Origin: Variovorax davisae
GTDB lineage: Bacteria > Pseudomonadota > Gammaproteobacteria > Burkholderiales > Burkholderiaceae_C
NCBI RefSeq assembly: GCF_030316845.1
Contig: NZ_JASZYS010000010.1
Location: 186,001 to 250,000, forward strand
DNA: 64,000 nucleotides
Direction: 5' to 3'
A model generated the notes under the pieces. It saw only the letters and a program-made list of their open reading frames with translations. It did not search any database and had not been told where the DNA came from. Position 1 is the first letter of the stretch; every line of letters starts with the position of its first letter. Positions 24,704-32,749 of the stretch are shown here, in pieces. The translations under genes and the position numbers were made by a program.

Positions 24704-24733
24704 TTGACTCCGAGCCCGTCCGCGCCTTAAGAT
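24704..24733 (+). promoter_or_regulatory. Sigma-70-like promoter of the sugar-acid operon
   Basis: TTGACT (24704-24709) and TAAGAT (24728-24733) are separated by 18 nt. The LacI-type operator starts 3 nt after the -10 element, over the expected transcription start, which is a typical repression geometry. Confidence 0.6.
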
Positions 24734-24736
24734 AAA

Positions 24737-24754
24737 AATGACAGCGCTAACATT
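24737..24754. promoter_or_regulatory. LacI/GntR-type operator before the dehydratase gene
   Basis: AATGACAGCGCTAACATT is an imperfect palindrome centred on AGCGCT, the usual GC centre of LacI-family operators. It lies 16 nt upstream of ATG 24771, and a partial copy occurs at the start of the LacI gene itself. It argues that ATG 24738, which lies inside it, is not the translation start of the dehydratase. Confidence 0.65.
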
Positions 24755-24770
24755 CAGAGAGGCAACCCCG

Positions 24771-26558
24771 ATGAGCGATCCGCAATCCCCCACGCCGGCC
24801 GACCCGGGCGACGGCCGCAAGAAGCCCGAGCAGCTGCGCTCCCACCGCTGGTACGGCACCAAGGACCTGCGCGGCTTCGGCCACCGCTCGCGCACCGCGC
24901 AGATGGGCCTCTCGCGTGACGACTACCTGGGCAAGCCGGTGATCGCGATCCTCAACACCTGGAGCGACATGAACTCCTGCCACACCCACTTCCGGCAACG
25001 GGCCGAAGAGGTGAAGCGCGGCGTCTGGCAGGCCGGCGGCTTCCCGGTGGAGATCCCGGCCATGAGCCTGGGCGAGGCGTTCCAGAAGCCGACCACCATG
25101 CTGTACCGCAACCTGCTCGCGATGGAGGCCGAGGAACTGCTGCGCTCCTACCCGGCCGACGGCTGCGTGCTGATGGGCGGCTGCGACAAGACCACCCCGG
25201 GCCTGGTGATGGGCGCGCTGGCCATGAACCTGCCGACCATCTTCGTGCCCGCCGGGCCGATGCTGCGCGGCGACTACAAGGGCCAGTTCCTGGGCTCGGG
25301 CTCCGACACCTGGAAGTACTGGGCCGAGCTGCGGGCGGGCAACATCAGCGAGCAGGACTGGCAGGACGTCGAGGACGGCATCGCGCGCTCGCCCGGCACC
25401 TGCATGACCATGGGCACGGCCAGCACCATGACCAGCGCCACCGAGGTGCTGGGGCTCACGCTGCCCGGCGCCTCCTCGATTCCGGCGGCCGATTCGCGCC
25501 ACGCGATGATGGCCACCCACACCGGACGCCGCATCGTCGAGATGGTCTGGGAGGACCTGAAGCCGCTCGACCTGCTGACCGCGGCCTCGTTCGACAACGC
25601 CGTGACCGCGGTGCTGGGCCTGGGCGGCTCGACCAACGCGATCGTCCACCTGATCGCGATGGCGCGGCGCGCCGGCGTGGCGCTCGACCTGGCGCGCTTC
25701 GACGCCCTGGCGCGCAGCACGCCGGTGATCGCCAACCTGCGGCCCGGCGGCAAGTACCTGATGGAAGACTTCTACTACGCCGGCGGCCTGCGCGCCTTCC
25801 TGCGCCAGATGGGCGAGCTGATCGACGGCAGCCAGCGCACCTGCAACGGCCGCACGCTGGGGCAGAACATCGAGGGCGCCGAGGTCTACAACGCGGACGT
25901 GATCCGGCCGCGCGCCGAGGCCCTGCTCGAGAGCGGCGGGCTGGCCGTGCTGCACGGCAACCTGGCGCCGAACGGCGCGGTGATCAAGCCGGCGGCGATG
26001 GAGCCCCAGCTGCGCCGCCACACCGGCCCGGCGCTGGTGTTCCGGAACTACGACGACCTGGCGGCGCGCATCGACGACCCCGAGCTGCCGGTCACCCGCG
26101 ACAGCGTGATCGTGCTGCAGAGCGCCGGCCCGCAGGGCGCGCCCGGCATGCCCGAGTGGGGCCAGCTGCCGATCCCGCAGAAGCTGCTGAAGGAAGGCGT
26201 GCGCGACATGGTGCGCATCAGCGATGCCCGCATGAGCGGCACCAGCTACGGCGCCTGCGTGCTGCACGTGACGCCCGAATCGCATGTCGGCGGCCCGCTG
26301 GCGCTGGTGCGCGACGGCGACCTGGTGACGCTCGACATCGAGGCCCGCCGCATCGACATGCAGGTGAGCGAGGACGAGCTCTCCCGCCGCCGCGCCGATT
26401 GGCACAAGCCGATCCCGAAGTTCAGCCGCGGCTACGGCGTGATGTTCCTGAAGCACGTGCAGCAGGCCGACACCGGCTGCGACTTCGACTTCCTGGCGCC
26501 CGACTACCGCGCGGACGCGGCCGATGGCCAGCCCGGAGGCGAGCCCGAGATCCATTGA
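24771..26558 (+). CDS. IlvD/Edd-family sugar-acid dehydratase
   Basis: The 595-residue protein is an IlvD/Edd dehydratase with three cluster-ligand cysteines, C70 (NSCHTHF), C138 (GGCDKTTP) and C211 (PGTCMTMGTAST), as in the [2Fe-2S] pentonate dehydratases. Length and motifs resemble L-arabonate and D-xylonate dehydratases more than dihydroxyacid dehydratase IlvD: the N-terminal LRSHRWYGTKDLRGFGHRSRTAQMG is typical of that branch. It would convert an aldonate to a 2-keto-3-deoxy acid. The sugar is not determined by the sequence. ATG 24771 follows AGAGAGG. It leads an operon of binding proteins, an aldolase and a dehydrogenase. Confidence 0.9.
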   Translation: MSDPQSPTPADPGDGRKKPEQLRSHRWYGTKDLRGFGHRSRTAQMGLSRDDYLGKPVIAILNTWSDMNSCHTHFRQRAEEVKRGVWQAGGFPVEIPAMSLGEAFQKPTTMLYRNLLAMEAEELLRSYPADGCVLMGGCDKTTPGLVMGALAMNLPTIFVPAGPMLRGDYKGQFLGSGSDTWKYWAELRAGNISEQDWQDVEDGIARSPGTCMTMGTASTMTSATEVLGLTLPGASSIPAADSRHAMMATHTGRRIVEMVWEDLKPLDLLTAASFDNAVTAVLGLGGSTNAIVHLIAMARRAGVALDLARFDALARSTPVIANLRPGGKYLMEDFYYAGGLRAFLRQMGELIDGSQRTCNGRTLGQNIEGAEVYNADVIRPRAEALLESGGLAVLHGNLAPNGAVIKPAAMEPQLRRHTGPALVFRNYDDLAARIDDPELPVTRDSVIVLQSAGPQGAPGMPEWGQLPIPQKLLKEGVRDMVRISDARMSGTSYGACVLHVTPESHVGGPLALVRDGDLVTLDIEARRIDMQVSEDELSRRRADWHKPIPKFSRGYGVMFLKHVQQADTGCDFDFLAPDYRADAADGQPGGEPEIH

Positions 26559-26633
26559 TCGAAACGCGACCGGTCCAGCCGGCGCCCGCGGCCAGCGATG
26601 CCGCCCCCATCCATTCATCCCGGAGCGAGACAC

Positions 26634-27644
26634 ATGAACCCTGCCATCCCCCGCCCACCCGCCTCAGCGCGGCGGCTCTGCGCCCTGGCGCTGCTGCTGG
26701 CCGGCGCCACCCTGGCGCAGGCGCAGACGGCGCCCGCCGGCGAGCCCTACCCGAGCCGCACCGTGACCATCGTCGTGCCCTTCCCGGCCGGCGGCGGCAC
26801 CGACCTCGGCGCCCGCCTGCTGGCCCAGAAGCTGGCGCAGAAATGGGGCCAGGGCGTGGTGGTCGACAACCGCGGCGGCGCGGCCGGCCTGGTCGGCGCC
26901 GACACGGTGGCCAAGGCCAGGCCCGACGGCTACACGCTGCTGATCGGCAATGTCGGCACCCAGTCGATCAACCCGTCGCTCTACAAGAAGATGCCCTACG
27001 ACCCCGACCGCGCCTTCGCGCCGGTGTCGCTGGTGGCGGACCTGCCCTTCGTGATGATGGTCAGCCCGACGCTGCCGGCGAAGAGCGTCAAGGAGTTCGT
27101 CGCCCTGGCCAAGGCGACGCCCGACAAGCTCATGTTCGCCAGCTCGGGCAGCGGCGGCTCGCCGCACCTCACGGGCGAGATCTTCGCGGCCGCGGCCGGG
27201 GTCCGCATGACGCACGTGCCCTACAAGGGCGGCACGCCGGCCATGACCGACCTGATGGGCGGCCACGTCGACGTGCTGTTCGCCTCGATCCTCGAGTCGG
27301 CCAGCTACATCAAGGCCGGCAAGCTGCGCGGCCTGGCCGTGACCGGCAGCACCCGCTCGCCGACCTTGCCGGACTTGCCCACGCTGGCAGAGGCCGGCGT
27401 GCCCCATGCGGTCTCGGGCTCGTGGATCGGGCTGCTGGCGCCGGCCGGCACGCCGCAGGCGGTGATCGACAAGCTGGCCGCCGACGTCAAGAGCGTGCTC
27501 GCGGTCGAGGCCACCCGCCAGACCCTGGTCGAGCAGGGCGCGGTGCCGCGCGGCACCGGACCGGACGAGCTGAAGGCGTTGATCGAGGCCGACCGTGCGC
27601 GCTACGGCCGCGTGATCCGCGACAAGAACATCGGCGTCGAATGA
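26634..27644 (+). CDS. Bug-family (TctC) solute-binding protein 1
   Basis: The 336-residue periplasmic receptor has a signal peptide ending about TLAQAQ. It then shows the Bug signatures YPSRTVTIVVPFPAGGGTDLGARLLAQKL, DNRGGAAGLVGADTVAKA, FASSGSGGSPHLTGEIF and HVPYKGGTPAMTDL. Bug proteins bind carboxylated solutes for tripartite tricarboxylate transporters. No TctA or TctB membrane gene occurs here, so it either works with a distant transporter or acts as a sensor. ATG 26634 follows GGAGCGAG. Its stop overlaps the next start (ATGA). Confidence 0.92.
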   Translation: MNPAIPRPPASARRLCALALLLAGATLAQAQTAPAGEPYPSRTVTIVVPFPAGGGTDLGARLLAQKLAQKWGQGVVVDNRGGAAGLVGADTVAKARPDGYTLLIGNVGTQSINPSLYKKMPYDPDRAFAPVSLVADLPFVMMVSPTLPAKSVKEFVALAKATPDKLMFASSGSGGSPHLTGEIFAAAAGVRMTHVPYKGGTPAMTDLMGGHVDVLFASILESASYIKAGKLRGLAVTGSTRSPTLPDLPTLAEAGVPHAVSGSWIGLLAPAGTPQAVIDKLAADVKSVLAVEATRQTLVEQGAVPRGTGPDELKALIEADRARYGRVIRDKNIGVE

Positions 27645-28642
27645 GCATGGCCCCCACCTCCCTCCCGCGCCGCGCCGCGCTCCAGGTCCTCGGCGCCGCC
27701 GGCCTGGCGGCCGCCCTCCCCGCCGTCGCCCGCGCCCAGTCGGCCGACGCCTGGCCGAGCCGCCCGATCACCTACGTGGTGCCCTTCACGCCCGGCGGCT
27801 CGACCGACGTGATCGGCCGCCTGATCGCCCAGAAGCTCGCCGAGGCGCTGGGCCAACCGGTGGTGGTCGACAACAAGCCCGGCGCCGCCGGCGCCAGCTA
27901 CGTGGCCAAGGCCAAGGCCGACGGCTACACGCTCTTCGGCGGCACCATCAGCACGCATGCGATCAACGCCAGCCTCTACAAGAACCTGCCCTACGACCCG
28001 GTGAAGGACTTCGAGCCGATCTCGCTGGTGGCCTTCCTGCCGAACGTGCTGATCGTCGATCCGAACCTGGGCGTGCGCTCGGTGGCCGAGCTGATCGCGC
28101 TGCTGAAGAAGGACCCCGCGAAGCGCAGCTTCGCCTCGTCGGGCGCCGGCACCTCGACCCACCTGGCGGGCGAGATGCTGGGCGACATGATCGGCGTCAA
28201 GCTGACCCACATCCCCTACAAGGGCACGCCGCCCGCGATGCTGGACGTGTCTTCCGGCCAGGTGACCTTCATGTTCGACCAGATCACGGCCGCCTTGCCG
28301 CTGGTGCAGGCCGGCAAGCTCAAGCTGCTGGCGGTCACCACGTCCAAACGCATGGCGCTGGCGCCCGAGCTGCCGACCATGTCGGAGGCCGGCGTGCCGG
28401 GCTTCGAGATGGCCTCCTGGCAGGCGGTGTATGCGCCGAAGAACCTGCCGCCGGCGATCTCGCAGCGGCTGGCGGCCGAGATCACGCGCATCCTCCAGCA
28501 GCCCGAGGTGCGCGACAAGCTCACGAACCAGCTCGGCATGGAGGTGGTGGCCGGTTCGCCCGCCCAGCTGGCGGCGCTGATGCAGAAGGAAATCCCGCGC
28601 TGGGGCGAGCTGGTGCGCAAGTCCGGCGCCACCGCCAACTGA
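27641..28642 (+). CDS. Bug-family (TctC) solute-binding protein 2
   Basis: The 333-residue receptor starts MSMAPTSLPRRAALQVLGAAGLAAA and is cleaved about AVARAQ. The twin arginine before a hydrophobic stretch could allow Tat export, but that is uncertain. Bug motifs are ITYVVPFTPGGSTDVIGRLIAQKL, VVVDNKPGAAGASYVAKAKADG and THIPYKGTPPAMLD. It is a paralogue of the flanking Bug genes, probably for a related acid. It is translationally coupled to receptor 1. Confidence 0.92.
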   Translation: MSMAPTSLPRRAALQVLGAAGLAAALPAVARAQSADAWPSRPITYVVPFTPGGSTDVIGRLIAQKLAEALGQPVVVDNKPGAAGASYVAKAKADGYTLFGGTISTHAINASLYKNLPYDPVKDFEPISLVAFLPNVLIVDPNLGVRSVAELIALLKKDPAKRSFASSGAGTSTHLAGEMLGDMIGVKLTHIPYKGTPPAMLDVSSGQVTFMFDQITAALPLVQAGKLKLLAVTTSKRMALAPELPTMSEAGVPGFEMASWQAVYAPKNLPPAISQRLAAEITRILQQPEVRDKLTNQLGMEVVAGSPAQLAALMQKEIPRWGELVRKSGATAN

Positions 28643-28674
28643 TCCACATCCCCGACCCGACCCGACGAAGAAGC

Positions 28675-29415
28675 ATGACCATGACCGACACCCCCCGAAC
28701 ACCCCTGTCCGACGCCACCCGGGAACTGCTGCGCCACGTGAGCGTCGCCACGCTGTGCACCCAGCTGTTCAAGCGCGGCTTCCGCAATGTCTACCTGCAG
28801 GGCGTGGGCCGGCTCACCACACCCCGCGGCGGCAACCTGGTCGGCCCGGCCTTCACGATGCGCAACATCCCGGCGCGCGAAGACCTGGACCAGATCAGCG
28901 CCTTCGACGATCCGAACCATCCGCAGCGCAAGGGCATCGAGAGCGTGCCGCCCGGCCACGTGCTGGTGATCGACTGCCGCGGCGAGACCCGCGTGGCCTC
29001 GGGCGGCCAGATCCTCACCACCCGGCTCAAGGTGCGCGGCGCGGCCGGGCTGGTGTCGGACGGCCCGGTGCGCGACAGCGGGCCGATCTCGCAGATGGAC
29101 TTCCCGGTGTACTGCGCCGGCGGCAGCGCGCCGCTGAACCTGATCCACCATCACGCGATCGACCTCGACGTGCCGATCGGCTGCGGCGGCGTGGCGGTCT
29201 ATCCGGGCGATGTGGTGGTCGGCGACGACGAAGGCGTGGTGGTGGTGCCGCAGCACCTGGCCGAGGAGGTGGCGCGCGACGCCACCGAGCAGGAAAAGAT
29301 GGAGGCCTTCATCCTGGCGCGCATCGAGGGCGGCGCGAAGCTCGCGGGCACCTACCCGCCGAACGCCGAGACGCGGGCCGCCTACGAAGCCTCGCGCCAC
29401 ACGAAAGGCGGCTGA
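28675..29415 (+). CDS. RraA-like aldolase/decarboxylase
   Basis: The 246-residue protein has the RraA fold shared with 4-hydroxy-4-methyl-2-oxoglutarate and 4-carboxy-4-hydroxy-2-oxoadipate aldolases. The active-site segment GLVSDGPVRDSG (about residues 125-136) retains the Arg-Asp pair of the catalytic aldolases. The region GCGGVAVYPGDVVVGDDEGVVVVP is typical of the fold. In this cluster I infer a pyruvate-forming aldolase acting on the product of the dehydratase. RraA homologues can also inhibit RNase E, but the context and the extended length favour an enzyme. Confidence 0.85.
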   Translation: MTMTDTPRTPLSDATRELLRHVSVATLCTQLFKRGFRNVYLQGVGRLTTPRGGNLVGPAFTMRNIPAREDLDQISAFDDPNHPQRKGIESVPPGHVLVIDCRGETRVASGGQILTTRLKVRGAAGLVSDGPVRDSGPISQMDFPVYCAGGSAPLNLIHHHAIDLDVPIGCGGVAVYPGDVVVGDDEGVVVVPQHLAEEVARDATEQEKMEAFILARIEGGAKLAGTYPPNAETRAAYEASRHTKGG

Positions 29416-29416
29416 G

Positions 29417-30388
29417 ATGCAGCGCCGCCCATTCGCGCTCGCCGCGGCCGCCGCCTTCGGCTTCTGCTGCTCGCTGCCGTCGTTCGCGCAGACCTATCCG
29501 ACCAAGCCGATCACTCTGGTCGTGCCGGCCTCGCCCGGCGGCGCGATCGACCTGAGCGCCCGGCTCATCGGCCAGAAGCTCACCGACGCCTGGGGCCAGT
29601 CGGTGGTGATCGACAACCGCGCCGGCGCCACCGGCATCATCGGCACCGACCTGGTGGCCAAGAGCCCGCCCGACGGCCAGATGCTGGCGCTGGTGGCGAG
29701 CAGCCACGCGATCAATCCGGGCATGGTGAAGAAGCTGCCCTTCGACACCGTCAGGAGCTTCGAGCCGGTGGTGCTGACCCACGTGGTGCCGCTGGTGCTG
29801 GTGGTGTCGCCGACCCTGCCGGTGAACTCGCTCAAGGAATTGATCGCCTACGGCAAGGCGAACCCGGGCAAGCTGAGCTTCGCCTCCAGCGGCAGCGGCG
29901 GCGCGCCGCATTTCTCGGGCGAGCTGTTCAAGAGCCTGACCGGCATCGAGATGACGCACATCCCCTACAAGGGCAGCACGCTCGCCCACCCCGACCTGAT
30001 CAGCGGGCGCACCGCGCTGATGTTCGACACCGTGGCCGCGGTCAACGTGCAGGTCAAGGCCGGGCGGCTGCGGCCGCTGGCGGTGACGACGGCGCAGCGC
30101 TCGTCGATCCTGCCCGATGTGCCCACCATGAAGGAGGCCGGCCTGGCCGGCTACGAGACCAGCACCTGGGGCGGCCTGCTGGCGCCGGCCGGCACGCCCA
30201 AGGCGACGGTCGCGAAGCTCAACACCGAGGTCAACCGGATCCTCGCCCTGCCCGACGTCAGGAAGACGATGCTGGACAACGGCATCGAGCCGGGCGGCGG
30301 CACGCCGCAGCAGTTCAGCGACTTCATCGGCACCGAGATGGTCAAGTGGGCCCAGGTCGCCAAAGATGCCGGGATCCAGCCCGAATGA
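29417..30388 (+). CDS. Bug-family (TctC) solute-binding protein 3
   Basis: The 323-residue receptor has a signal peptide ending at SFAQ and the Bug motifs YPTKPITLVVPASPGGAIDLSARLIGQKL, DNRAGATGIIGTDLVAKSPP, FASSGSGGAPHFSGELF and THIPYKGSTLAHPDL. It is the third Bug protein of one operon; three receptors without transport membrane subunits is notable. It follows the aldolase gene by 1 nt and overlaps the next gene by 4 nt. Confidence 0.92.
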   Translation: MQRRPFALAAAAAFGFCCSLPSFAQTYPTKPITLVVPASPGGAIDLSARLIGQKLTDAWGQSVVIDNRAGATGIIGTDLVAKSPPDGQMLALVASSHAINPGMVKKLPFDTVRSFEPVVLTHVVPLVLVVSPTLPVNSLKELIAYGKANPGKLSFASSGSGGAPHFSGELFKSLTGIEMTHIPYKGSTLAHPDLISGRTALMFDTVAAVNVQVKAGRLRPLAVTTAQRSSILPDVPTMKEAGLAGYETSTWGGLLAPAGTPKATVAKLNTEVNRILALPDVRKTMLDNGIEPGGGTPQQFSDFIGTEMVKWAQVAKDAGIQPE

Positions 30389-31341
30389 AAGCCAACCCAC
30401 CCATGCGACACCGTGTCCTGCAGCACGGCCGGCTGCTGCCGGCCCTCGAAACCCGCCTGGCGGCGCAGTACGAACTCCATCCGCTCTGGCAGGAGGCCGA
30501 CCCGCAGGCCTTCCTGGCCGCCCACGGCAGCGGCTTCACCGGGCTTGCGACCTCGGCCCGCTTCGGCGCCGACGCGGCGCTGATCGCGGCGCTGCCGGCG
30601 CTGAAGGTGATCTCCAGCTTCGGCGTCGGGCTCGACACCATCGACCTCGATGCGGCGCGGCGGCGCGGCATCGAGGTCGGCTACACGCCGGAGGTGCTCA
30701 ACGACTGCGTGGCCGACACCGCCTTCGCGCTGGTGATGGACGTGGCGCGCCGCATCAGCGCCTCGGACCGCTTCGTGCGGCGCGGCGACTGGCTCAAGGG
30801 GCAGTTTCCGCTCGCCACCAAGGTCTCGGGCAAGCGGCTGGGCATCCTCGGCATGGGCCGGATCGGCCGCGTGATCGCGCGCCGCGCCGCCGGCTTCGAC
30901 ATGCCGGTGCGCTACCACAACCGGCGCCCGCTGGCCGACGTCGAACAGGGCTACGCCGCGAGCCTGAAGGAACTGGCCGAGTGGTCGGACTTCCTGGTGG
31001 TCGCCAGCGCCGGCGGCGCCGAGACGCGCGGCCTGGTGTCGCGCGAGATCCTGGCGGCGCTCGGGCCCGAGGGCTTCCTGGTCAACATCTCGCGCGGCAG
31101 CGTGGTCGACCAGGCCGCGCTGGTGGAGGCCCTGCAGCAGCAGCGGATCGCAGGCGCCGGCCTCGACGTGTTCGAGCACGAGCCGCAGGTGCCCGAGGCC
31201 CTGTTCGGGCTCGACAACGTGGTGCTGCTGCCGCACCTGGCGAGCAACACGCACGAGACGCGTGCCGCGATGGCGCAGCGGGTGGAGGACAACCTGGCGG
31301 CCTTCTTCGGCGGCCGGCCGCTGGTCAGCGCGGCGGCCTGA
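30385..31341 (+). CDS. D-isomer 2-hydroxyacid dehydrogenase (glyoxylate/hydroxypyruvate reductase-like)
   Basis: The 318-residue NAD(P) enzyme has the Rossmann motif LGILGMGRIGRVIARRAAGFD near residue 153. Catalytic residues are in NISRGSVVDQ (Arg region), LDVFEHEPQVPEAL (Glu) and LLPHLASNT (His). It would reduce glyoxylate, hydroxypyruvate or another 2-keto acid. In this operon it may act on an aldehyde-derived keto acid from the aldolase step, which is inference. ATG 30385 overlaps the previous stop (ATGA); ATG 30403 is an alternative. Confidence 0.9.
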   Translation: MKANPPMRHRVLQHGRLLPALETRLAAQYELHPLWQEADPQAFLAAHGSGFTGLATSARFGADAALIAALPALKVISSFGVGLDTIDLDAARRRGIEVGYTPEVLNDCVADTAFALVMDVARRISASDRFVRRGDWLKGQFPLATKVSGKRLGILGMGRIGRVIARRAAGFDMPVRYHNRRPLADVEQGYAASLKELAEWSDFLVVASAGGAETRGLVSREILAALGPEGFLVNISRGSVVDQAALVEALQQQRIAGAGLDVFEHEPQVPEALFGLDNVVLLPHLASNTHETRAAMAQRVEDNLAAFFGGRPLVSAAA

Positions 31342-31412
31342 AGGGCGAACTGGGGCGCCAAAGCCCCGTTGTTCGCCCGATTCCAAAAGCGGCGCCGGAC
31401 CCACAATCGGGC

Positions 31413-32003
31413 ATGAGCATCCACAGCCTGCACTTCACGGGACCGGATCTGGGGCCCTGCGTGCTGGGCCAGCCCATGCTCGCGCATTACGGCGAGACCC
31501 ACATCGGCACCCTGGATCCGGTGCCGGTGAGCCGAGGCGGCACCGAAATGCGCATCGAGCACTTCAAGCCCGCCGACACCGACGCCAGCCGGCGGCTGCA
31601 CAAGGTGAAGATCGGCCGGGTCCTGCTGCCCCGGCTGGTGGCCTTCATCGCCGAGCATTTCGCGAGCATCACCCTGATCCAGATCTCGCTGGCGCGCGAC
31701 ATCGCGGGCTATGGCGAAGGCTTCAGGCTGGCGGCCGAACGCGCCGCGGTGCTGCAGGCCATGGGGGCCGGCCGGATCCTGATCACGCCCATGCCCGACA
31801 CCCAGCGCATGGGCCATTTCGTGGTCGCCGGCGTCTGGGAATACAAGCAGGCCAACCTGGCCGCACTGGCGGCGACACTGCAGAAGGAATGGGCCGCGTT
31901 CGAAGAACGACAGGCCGCCGCCGCCCGCGGACCCGCCCGCAAGCGCCGCTGGTTCTTCGCCCGCCGGCCGCTCGGCGGCGGGGCCCGCTGGCCACGGCGC
32001 TAG
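31413..32003 (+). CDS. Hypothetical protein (196 aa)
   Basis: The protein begins MSIHSLHFTGPDLGPCVLGQPMLAHYG and ends with a strongly basic, tryptophan-containing tail (ARKRRWFFARRPLGGGARWPRR). A central part reads ITLIQISLARDIAGYGEGFRLAAERAAVLQAMGAGRILITPMPD. I recognise no domain. The stop TAG sits in a CTAG shared with the stop of the convergent next gene, so the two genes overlap by 4 nt. Confidence 0.65.
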   Translation: MSIHSLHFTGPDLGPCVLGQPMLAHYGETHIGTLDPVPVSRGGTEMRIEHFKPADTDASRRLHKVKIGRVLLPRLVAFIAEHFASITLIQISLARDIAGYGEGFRLAAERAAVLQAMGAGRILITPMPDTQRMGHFVVAGVWEYKQANLAALAATLQKEWAAFEERQAAAARGPARKRRWFFARRPLGGGARWPRR

Positions 32004-32647
32004 GCCGCTTCGAGTTCGCGGAAGCAGGCCAGCATCGCCGCCACGCCGGGGGCGTCGACCGGCCCCTGCCGCCAATCGGGCGCCTCGTGGTCCATCTGGA
32101 CGCAGAGGTCGTCCCAGGCCTGGGCGAGCGCCGCCCATTCGGTCACGCCGGGCTCGGCGATGCGCTGCGCCAGCAGCGGCAGCGCATGCCGCAGGGACGG
32201 CACCTGCTCGATCAGCAGCCGGCAGCGCCGGAACGCGCCGCCGTCGCGCGGCAGCACCGGCAACCGGTGCCGGTAGTGGCGGGGCCGCACGCCGGTCAGC
32301 AGCACGAACAGCGAGAGGCTGGCCGGCCCCTGTTCGCCGGCCGCCAGCCAGCGCAGGGATTGCGGGTCGAGCCGCAGCGCGGCGCGGCCCAGCTGGGCGC
32401 GCATCCGTTCGATGGCGGGGGGCGTTTCACGCAGGCGCAGCCGCGCCAGTGCCCCGGGGGTGCCGATGACGGCGGTGGCGTCCAGCATGCGCGCCATGCC
32501 GGCGTGCAGCAGCTCGGTGTCGTGGGCCTGCTTCATCAGGGCCAGGAACTCGGGCAGCGGCATGTGCCCATAGACCACCCGGCATCCTTCGCGCATCAGG
32601 ATGCGATAACCGGGCTCGCCGGATGGGGGAAGGCTCCGAGTGTCCAC
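32000..32647 (-). CDS. Hypothetical protein (215 aa)
   Basis: A leucine- and arginine-rich soluble protein starting GTG 32647 (MDTRSLPPSGEPGYRI) and containing YGHMPLPEFLALMKQAHDTELLHAGMARML and EGPASLSLFVLLTGVRP-like hydrophobic stretches. I recognise no family. No strong ribosome site supports the GTG; ATG 32596 is an alternative start. It is convergent with and overlaps the previous gene. Confidence 0.6.
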   Translation of the reverse strand: MDTRSLPPSGEPGYRILMREGCRVVYGHMPLPEFLALMKQAHDTELLHAGMARMLDATAVIGTPGALARLRLRETPPAIERMRAQLGRAALRLDPQSLRWLAAGEQGPASLSLFVLLTGVRPRHYRHRLPVLPRDGGAFRRCRLLIEQVPSLRHALPLLAQRIAEPGVTEWAALAQAWDDLCVQMDHEAPDWRQGPVDAPGVAAMLACFRELEAA

Positions 32648-32749
32648 CCCAAGCTATCGGCAGCAGCGCCGTGCGCGAACAGGGGGGCGGCGAAAAAAAT
32701 CGCGCGGCCTGGTGCACACTGGCCGCCGGCCCCCACCAGGAACCCCGCC

